A stretch of 64,000 nt of DNA from Rhipicephalus microplus. Lineage: Eukaryota; Arthropoda; Arachnida; Ixodida; Ixodidae. How positions within the stretch are numbered: the first letter of the stretch is position 1; each line of letters begins with the position of its first letter. The stretch covers positions 71,341,956 through 71,405,955 of the forward strand of contig NC_134709.1 of NCBI RefSeq assembly GCF_043290135.1. The letters run 5' to 3'. Positions 56,150 to 64,000 of this stretch are shown here, piece by piece. The translations under genes and the position numbers were made by a program. The notes beneath the pieces were generated by a model. It was not told the DNA's origin, did no database searches, and saw only the letters and a program-made list of their open reading frames with translations.

Positions 56150-56788
56150 GTCATTCTTGTTTTTTTTTGGTTATATAGCATATAACTTGCCATCAAAAGC
56201 ATTTCCCCAGCTTTTATGCAGGCGATTTGCACAAAGTCAAACCCTGGCACTACTCGTCGTCACACATTTTAACCTATACTTCACATATCCGGCCGAATGC
56301 CTAAAATATGAAAAAAAAATACCTGGAACTTTTGCTCAGTAAACATGAGCTAGGGTAAAATTCAAACAAAATCTTGACCAATGTAGCCAATGATCAAAGC
56401 GGAGCGATTGATCCGCACAAAGTAACGCCTCATGTCTCTTAACTTCTTCAAAATATGTTCAACACTACTTTTTATACAAATTACCTTTGGAAGAAAATGT
56501 AATGATTCATCTCAAAATTTTGAGAACATTTTGCGTCGTCTTACAATGCTTGTTTGTATTCTTGGTTTCGAATATTTTCACATATTTTCGTTAAAATCGT
56601 TATCCAGACGACTTAACATTTAAGAGTAATAAGGGAAATGGACAGTTGAATTGGCTTTCTGAGAAAGCCGTGACGCCACATTTTCTATATAAGATGTTGA
56701 TGGCATTTTTTTTTTGCTGCCGTAGAAAAGCATTTTGAACTATCGAGTTTTGAACTTCTCTGTTTTGGATTTCGAAGCTCGATACCCA
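56150..56788. other. Spacer, no supported gene
   Basis: Nothing assigned. Confidence 0.45.
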
Positions 56789-56817
56789 TACATTGCAAGC
56801 TTGAAGCTTGCAATGTA
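56789..56817. repeat. Perfect 14-bp inverted repeat
   Basis: TACATTGCAAGCTT and AAGCTTGCAATGTA flank a single G. Confidence 0.8.
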
Positions 56818-58025
56818 AGGCGTCAAGTACCCTTGAAAAGGAAGACACCTCTGTCTAAGCAGCACTTGGTACAAGTGCACACTTTAGAATTTGTGTGCAC
56901 CTCTAGACTGTACACTGCATTGTAACTAACAAACCAATATAACTTTAAATGTTGGCACACTATAAGTTATACAGCAAAGTGACCTTACATTTTTTGAAAG
57001 TGAATGTAATCCCTGAATAGCATGTTTAGTTAGTGGTTACTTAGGTACCTACAAACATTGTATATTTCGATTGCACTATACATTTAAAGCCAACTTGGCA
57101 CGTTTTTTTGGTGACACCGGGCTTTGAGATATTGTGCATATCGATTTAACCCAGCAATATTATGCCTGCCAGTTGAGAATGTTTGTTTTACACGCAGACT
57201 CTTACGCAGAGGTTCGAACTGCCGGACTCAAAAATTGGCTTCCCCTCTCAATGTATTTATTTAAAACAGCAAGCAGACTAAGTACGACGTTCAAGATAGA
57301 AATGAGACTACAATGCGCGTAGGTAGTGTCAATAAATTAGTTATCTATGAAGCACCATTTCGGGAATGTGTCACTCAATTCAATCGAAATTCACAACATA
57401 CGTAGTCAAAAAAACTGACATTGAATCCGTCTTACGAAAAAAAGAAAGCGGGAGCGGCCAGATAGGTATAGGTTCGCAAAATGAACGCCCTAAAAGGGCG
57501 CAGGTGTCTTGACAGCGTCGACCTTATAGTTAATACAGGAAATAATAGCATCTTGGTATAAACATTTACAGTCTACTTAGGGAATGATGGCTCTCGCATT
57601 CAACTGAAGAGACACTGGTCTAAACTATCACCATGCCAATCTATATTTGCAATAAGTTAACAATCTAACACATTTGCCACACGTGTACACAGTGCGTACC
57701 CCAAGATTGTCTCTGAAAAAATGCCTCCTAGACGCATCGAGATGGTACTTTGTTACCAAAACTTCGCGAGCTGATCGACAGGCAAGTAAAGTGGGGTTCA
57801 TCGCCTGCGTCAGCTCTGTCGGATGGAAGCGCGACCCTTTTTAACTCACCCACGTTGTTCTGCGGTGGACATTGCGCGTCAGTGTTATTCAAGGTGGTGT
57901 TTCAAAATTTCAAAAGCTATTGATTGGGCTCAACCACCATCGCGACGACATCTAGCCGTTGCCAAAGCAAGTTCTCAACACATTCTGAACTTCTGCACTC
58001 TCTCAGATAGAATAACAAATCAACG
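56818..58025. other. Spacer, no supported gene
   Basis: No feature assigned before the LINE fragment. Confidence 0.4.
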
Positions 58026-58420
58026 TTGTTGGTAAATGCACTAAAATGTGAGCGTATACAAAACAAAGCCTTACGGTTCATCTTCAACTTCTATTCCAGA
58101 ACTCAGTCTATTAGTCAGCTTAGAGACAGAGCCGGTTTAATGACGGTGAAACGAAAAATGCAACATAATCGACTGATATTCTTTTTTCAGATACTCAATG
58201 GAGACTACAAAGTTCACCTAAAGGAACACATCGCACTACAGCCATTTACCACATTCAGAACTAAACACTCGAAACATATCACACCACTTAGCTACAGAAC
58301 AGATTTATTCAAGTACTCGTTTTCGGTTCGGAGCATCGATGACTGAAATCAATTACCTCAATGCATAGTCGAACATTCCAATTCACAAAGGTTCGAAAAG
58401 GCTTTGTCAGAATATTTGTA
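58026..58420 (+). pseudogene. CR1/Jockey-like LINE ORF2 C-terminal fragment
   Basis: The frame reads LKCERIQNKALRFIFNFYSR, then RAGLMTVKRKMQHNRLIFFF and a YSFSVRSIDD ending close to the WN.LP block that follows in intact elements. A TGA at 58,344-58,346 precedes NQLPQCIVEH in the same frame, which continues to a second stop near 58,420. Only the region after the reverse-transcriptase thumb is present, so this is a 5'-truncated copy. It is a relative, not a duplicate, of the 40.3-41.2 kb fragment. Confidence 0.65.
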
Positions 58421-58768
58421 ACCAAATTGCTTGTTCCTTGTCGGTTGAATATCTTCAATGTACTATATCAATATGTTCAATATGTACTACATTACTTCAA
58501 ATCTTTTTTCTATTTTTGGTGACGTGTACGAGATGTATTCGAACATGTTTCTTTTATCCGTGACCTATGCGGCATGTATTCTGATATAGTTTTTGCGTTT
58601 TTGTTTTTCTTATTTTCATATAGTGTGCGTCTTGAGCGTATAGTGTGAAACTTGTTTACACATATGTTCTTTGTACGTGCCAGATATGTAACCCCAACTC
58701 CTGTCTTGGCCCTCGGGCTGACAGTATGAATAAATAAAAAATAAAAATAAATAACAAAACAAAAAAAT
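58421..58768 (+). mobile_element. 3' UTR and A-rich tail of the same LINE
   Basis: TGGCCCTCGGGCTGACAGTA precedes an AATAAATAAAA tail at about 58,728-58,768. Confidence 0.6.
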
Positions 58769-60514
58769 TATTCCTACACGTACAGACTCGTCTGATTCTA
58801 AGGGCTCTCTGCACTGTGTTTTCTATACTCACCGAGAAATGTCACTACTTGTAGAGAAGTACTGTAGACTAATGTCTGTAACAAAACGCACAACAGTCCC
58901 TTTCCACGTGTGTGGCCTACACACTTACACAAGCAATGCATGGCGATCGATGGGCAACTCGATTTTTCTACCAGGTGCAAATTGGTACGTCTCGCTTAAC
59001 ATCGATTAGGCAGCAGCACTCTGGAGGAGACACGAAAGAAAGCGAAGCAGGGACTGTTGTTTTCGTCCTCCTTCCATTGGTGAGTTTAGGCGCGTCCGCG
59101 ATTGTTGTTTATACTCTGGCTTTTGTCTTATCGCGTGTGCCGTACATAGGCGTGCTGCACAATTAGTTTTTAAAGTTGTAGAGTGGCGTGATGGTATTCT
59201 AATACTCGTACAAAAGCACTAGCTCTGGTCCCGACCCACTCGCCATCTTTTCCCGTGTGCGCTCGTTGTGCTGTTGCTAGCGCTTTATGTTCAGCAAACA
59301 GGAATTGCAACTCGTCATATATTGAAATACCAATGGTTTCGTCATTTTTTCTGATACTGCGAGGACCTGTGATCACCTTTTTTTTATTTTTCGCTTTCAA
59401 GTAGAAAGGAGTCACATAATTCTGTATAACACTACCCGAAGACGAACACCATCTTTTCTTTCTCGCTCCCAACAGCCTCACAACAAAAGCTTCTGCAGCT
59501 AAAGTAGTTTAGCCCTGCCCCCGAGATCGGCCCACGTCAGAGCAAGCGATGACGTCATGAAATGAATAAGTTATAACAGTCTGTGCCATGATTTTGTCGT
59601 AGGGAGACGTCCTCGCATGATAAACAGTTTTTTTTTCGTAATTAGTGTTCACACGCACACCGCCTGTTAGACGTTGACGGCTAACTTTCACGTCTGATGA
59701 CGCGTGTTGCACAGTAATATGCACACCTGTCGCTATAGGAAGTGTCAGCGAAGTGACGGGAAACAACAAAACTGTTACTCGTTTTTTTTTCGGGGAAGCC
59801 ATTCAGCTGAAAGTGTGGTAGTTCTTAGTATACGCACAGTCTATGCCTCCTAAATCATGCACCCGCGGTGAACAGCATCCGATCTACCAAGGCCCTTGCG
59901 GAAAACGTGAATTCTTGCAGAAAACGAATAGTGTTCAAGAAGTGCTTGATTGAATTGGTTTAAAAGATTACTGTTAGTAGATCAGACAACCTGTAAATTA
60001 CTTCTTTTTAGAAGGAAAATGCGGAAACTTCAATAACGCACATAGCTTCAAGTTAGGGTACGTACACAACACGGATTTCCAAATTATAGAGACAGCATCT
60101 CACACCAACCCCAAGCATGCGCACCTCAGATAGTGTTGCAGGCCTTTCATTACTTCAGAATCTTGTTGTATCACCGTTGCCTTGAACGTTCCTTAATATT
60201 TTCTTCTTGTACATACTCGGTGTGATCAACTCGGCACCTTCGCTTTGCAGTCATTTATTGCGTGTATTGTTCACTTCATCATTTTTAGTTTTAAGTGCTG
60301 AATAATGTGACCCATAAATATAATCTGTGTTGAACATACGTGTTTATGATGATGATAGTTTTTTGTGATCTACTCACAAGAGACAGTTTTCCAAACACCT
60401 TCACTGTAACAAAATTACAAGAATATTTCAATACAGTACACCTATTTTTTACGTGGTTTCATGTACGAAGCAGTTAAAAATGTGGTATTACGTGCGTTAA
60501 GCAGAAAAATTCAT
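58769..60514. other. Spacer, no supported gene
   Basis: No feature assigned; the frames are short and compositional. Confidence 0.45.
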
Positions 60515-60600
60515 TCTAACGCTCAAAAAAAGACACATGATGACTGACAGGACAAACACATCAAGATAATCTCTCATGTGTTCGTCGTTTTTGCGCTAAA
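60515..60600. mobile_element. Possible hairpin element remnant
   Basis: AACGCTCAAAAAAAGACACATGA (from 60,519) is inverted imperfectly as CTCATGTGTTCGTCGTTTTTGCGCT at 60,573-60,597. Confidence 0.3.
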
Positions 60601-63124
60601 GTGAAGGTGTCGTGAGCTTTTGACCATCTACCCCTGCAGGTATTTTTGTCAAGTAGTTGAAAAGGTCTTTAATAATTACTAACTATATAAATACCACTTA
60701 GAGAAAAAACCAACCTACAAAAATCTACGAAACACGGTTGGGAGTTTTTTCTTTCTTTCCTGTATTTCCAACACAAAATACCTTCTTATGCAGCAGATGG
60801 CTTTGCCGCAACAACAGTCACTGCTGAACAGAGCACCCTTTACAGGCAACACTGCCATGCTTACAATCTCCCAGAAAGGTGGTGTGCCCAAAAGCGTTCT
60901 CTGAAATGTGATATCACAATCCACGCAATAGCTACTTAGCAAGGTAGCATAGCTCGTTAATTCATAAAAAAACAAGTAATACGGGGTAATAAAGGCTCAT
61001 TAGATAAGGTAAGATCTAAGAGGTAGACATAGGCGGCCGATAAAAGAACGACACTCTTATCGACTCATTATTTTCATGGATTGCTATCAATATCGGCAGC
61101 ACGCGTTTGGGGCGAAATTGGGGCATGTTAGTTCATCTGTCTTTTTTTAAGACTGCTCACTTTTTCATTTCAATTCATATTTAGGTTAGAGGCTAGAGTT
61201 GGTCCGAATGGCAAACTCACGCTGGATTTTCAAGCACTTTTTTGGTCATTACGACAATAAGATGTTGAGACTTGCGTTTCATTTTTCAAAGCTTAGCTTG
61301 AATTGTTTGTTGTTTCTTACAAGACTGTCCCTTCGTGTGAAAATCGCACGCCGTAGTTTCGACATGAGGCGACTGCATTCAGTGGTGGAGCATGGGTCCT
61401 TGTGGATTCTCCTGACTTGGACAAATATAATACTATTCCTCTATCACGTCCTTTTTTTTCAAACTATTTTTTGCACGTTTTTGTTCCTTTGAGTTTAACA
61501 TAATGTCTAGAGCCAACATGCATGATGAATTCCAGCAGACTAATTACGCCTGACAGACCACGATATGACGCTGATTGTTTTTGTGCCGTGCCTCTTGTCG
61601 AATGAGAGCGTGCTACGTTTTTTATAGGTAGATCACATTTCTCAGTAAATACTTCGTGTTCATGTGGCTATTGCACTGCTGACACTTATTATCTGTACAA
61701 AGGCACAAGTCGCTATATGAAAAGGCTTTGACAAAGCGAACGTGAGCTCCTTTGCCCAGCTGTTTCTTTCTAGCTACTCGGCACGAGGGGCTAAAAAAAC
61801 TCGTTTGTGCATGGTGTCAATCATTCGGCAACGGCATCTCTCCTGTCAGGAATTCGTTTATTATTATTTTCGTGAATAATTGCTTTTGTACAACCTCTCA
61901 GTGCGTCGTTTACACTGCACAGTTTGTTATTTACTTGCGACAATCGCCCATCACGTGATTTTGTTCTCTTATCGGAATTTTCACAAAGCGCATTGTTCAT
62001 ATTTGAAATCGCAGCTTGGTGTTCCGCGTAATGCAGACTTTGGCCGGCCAGTGAAATTATCTCGCATTCAGGTCAGCAATTTCAGCATTTGCCCGTGCGT
62101 GCGTCTTCCCAAATTTTTTCAGTGGCACTGTTTTTTAATGTAGCACATCATAGTCATGGCTGTTTCATGATCCTTGACAGCTACTTGACAATATTAGTAT
62201 GGCGTTAGGTAATCCGTTCATCAGCCTGGCAACATGCACGGGTATGTTGAAGTGTAGCTCTTCAGTGCCCGTTCTTGCATTAATTGACGTCATTATCACT
62301 GTCCGTGATGCCATCAATAGACATGCACAAAAATGAAATAAAAACGAAGTGTAATAGTTTTCAACCTAGAATTTCAACGTGGCAGTCGAGTTTGCCACAA
62401 CAAAGGAAAAACACCCTGTATGGCTGCATGTCAGGCAAGCAACCGTGTTCGCTTACGTGGTATGGCAAAACAGAGGAGTAAAATAACAAGCAATCATGGA
62501 GCATACCTAAATGCGCAACAAGTGTGTGGTTGAATGTTTTCCAACCACTAAAAAATGCTCAGCCACATTTCGTCACCACCCAAATGCAGCATCAGCAAGG
62601 TGAACATAATACCAAACAGATCTGTAGCGGGCACCCCATTTTCCATAAAAAGACAAATAATGGTGTAGTAGGTGCTGTACCATTTAACAAAAATTATGGC
62701 GTAATCGTTAGCTTGCGGAAAGCGAAAACTTCTCAAACTATTAGCCTTGCCCCAACATGAAGCGGCGCTCCGAATGCGCCTTAGGTAGTACCGTAATCGC
62801 CGATAAATGTTCTTCTTATGGATAGTTCTCAGTTATTTCAGGCTTTGGCAATAACGTGCCTTTTATACTAATGCGTGGGACGTTGTCATTGAGTTTCTAA
62901 TTTCTAATTACCTTTTTTGTGCACACAAAGCGATGTAAGCTGTAATCTTTTTTTAATGCAAACAAAACGCCTTTTACTGAGCATGAATACGCGCTTCTCA
63001 CCTTTTCAAGTTACCATAAACATGACGTTAAAGTTGCTTTTTATTTGTTTGCTAATATAATTTCGAGCTTATGTGTATTGTATGTATTGTTCCGCGTTCA
63101 AATATTATTTGAGCATCATTTTAG
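60601..63124. other. Spacer, no supported gene
   Basis: AT-rich DNA. Frames at 61,199-61,492 and 61,880-62,143 are Phe/Leu-rich without motifs. Confidence 0.45.
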
Positions 63125-63292
63125 CATCGGTGTTACTCTGCTTGTGGGCGAAGGGCTGCTCAGCCTTCCCACGCGGTGCTCTACAGCGCTGCAGTTGTGT
63201 ACTACGGCCTTCTGCTACATGTTAGTGCTGCTCTTTGCTGTACGCACTTGGAATTGGAACGTTGCCTGGGCATCTATAGAGGCCCTGCTCGA
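63125..63292 (+). CDS. Candidate internal exon, hydrophobic (membrane) segment, unrecognised
   Basis: A TTTTAG acceptor-like site ends at 63,124 and a consensus donor GTGAGT starts at 63,293. The 168 nt between them are open in one frame with phase 2 at both ends. The coding reads through VGEGLLSLPTRCSTALQLCT and CYMLVLLFAVRTWNWNVAWA, with one clear membrane segment. Third codon positions are more GC-rich than the flanks. The acceptor has a weak pyrimidine tract. I do not recognise the family, and the frame could be chance. Confidence 0.28.
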
Positions 63293-63345
63293 GTGAGTTG
63301 AAATATTGCATTTTTGAAAATGATAGTTTTTCTTGCTGAAATATT

Positions 63346-63384
63346 TGCCCGACTGCCCGCCTGCCCGCCCACCCGCCCGCCTGC

Positions 63385-63442
<58 letters not shown>
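63346..63442. repeat. CCCGC-rich tract and (TCTG)n microsatellite
   Basis: Variants of CCCGCC (63,346-63,384) pass directly into about 14 pure TCTG units at 63,386-63,442. Confidence 0.9.
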
Positions 63443-64000
63443 TGAATTGGTGGCTGCCTTGATACTTGTAACCATTGTCGACCTAAAATCACATATCACT
63501 CGTATATGAGGCACGACATCAACATGCAAGTATGTGATGGTGTGTTCATTTGCTGACAAACATGTAAATACGTAATTCTAAATACTCGAGTGTTTCTTGC
63601 ACTGTGCTTGAAATGCGACGCTATGCTAAGGAAAGCAGGTGTTTCTTACGCTTCGCTCAAAATGCGGTACTAGAGGCGAGAAAGTGCTCTGCTGATGATA
63701 TGGTGCGGCCTCCTAACAGTAGCTCTAGGTTCTACACTAGCTAATGTTTCCCGAGGACACTGCCAGATGGCGCTGCTATCTCAACCAGTGCCTTTCCCTT
63801 TTTATCAATGCCAGCCAGATGTGGCCAATTTAACATAGATGAGGTGCTGTCGGGGGCATCGTGGGTGACCACGGATGAGACAGGACTCGTAGTACGGCCA
63901 GCAGAGGACTATCGTCCTTCGGTTACATTTTTAGCGAAGCAAGTAGATATGTTACCAATTTCTTTTTTTACGTATAGTTCAACTTCATTTTGCATTTTGT
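63443..64000. other. Spacer, no supported gene
   Basis: Nothing assigned up to the window end. Confidence 0.45.

Noticed and set aside
63215..63559. Frames encoding repeated Thr-Asp-Arg-Gln
   Set aside because: They are translations of the TCTG microsatellite.
1..64000. CRISPR arrays, phage or bacterial operons, viral integrations
   Set aside because: No spaced identical repeats, no ribosome-binding-site-led gene series, and no capsid, integrase or envelope motifs were seen; every polymerase-like frame has LINE architecture.

Overview
This window looks like non-genic nuclear DNA from a hard tick (Ixodidae). The strongest evidence is at least four well-preserved copies of a tRNA-derived SINE that I recognise as the tick family Ruka, together with several LINE families and many mono- to tetranucleotide microsatellites. 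There is no bacterial-style gene organisation. I found no rRNA, genuine tRNA gene or CRISPR array. Most short open frames are chance frames in AT-rich DNA or shadows of retrotransposon frames.

Layout. Positions 1-2090 hold the 5' end of a leftward LINE whose ORF1 (613 codons, three zinc knuckles, coiled coil) is unbroken up to the window edge. Positions 2091-2650 hold a degenerate ~147-bp tandem repeat and a GATA microsatellite module that recurs at 19.1 kb. Positions 3557-9266 are a full-length rightward I-superfamily LINE (ORF1 gag-like; ORF2 endonuclease, reverse transcriptase, RNase H) bounded by a perfect 12-bp target-site duplication and inactivated by four visible lesions. Positions 9.3-23.9 kb are repeat-rich spacer with a minisatellite, a 205-bp palindromic MITE and degraded tails. 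At 24.0-25.45 kb (+) and 38.16-39.57 kb (-) lie two 5'-truncated 3' ends of one RNase H-bearing LINE family. Other LINE debris is at 40.3-41.24, 43.6-44.3, 49.75-50.0, 53.5-53.8 and 58.0-58.8 kb.

SINEs and small elements. Ruka copies lie at 25.9, 31.2, 37.7, 46.8 and 55.9 kb, with fragments elsewhere; the 46.8-kb copy is nested in an older tRNA-like repeat that also occurs at 30.7 and 52.8 kb. A separate group of ~145-bp hairpin elements (27.7 and 51.4 kb, probable relatives at 55.35 and 60.5 kb) carries 12-13 bp target duplications. It is the best candidate here for an under-described element family. A GC-rich TA-flanked MITE lies at 41.94-42.23 kb.

Possible host coding sequence is sparse. 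The best case is 33.76-34.05 kb (+), where recognisable TMTC (transmembrane, TPR-containing O-mannosyltransferase) sequence appears, broken by two frame shifts. A 168-nt hydrophobic candidate exon with a consensus splice donor lies at 63,125-63,292, and a short frame with a signal-peptide-like start is at 54,429. All family assignments were made by reading motifs, without any database search.
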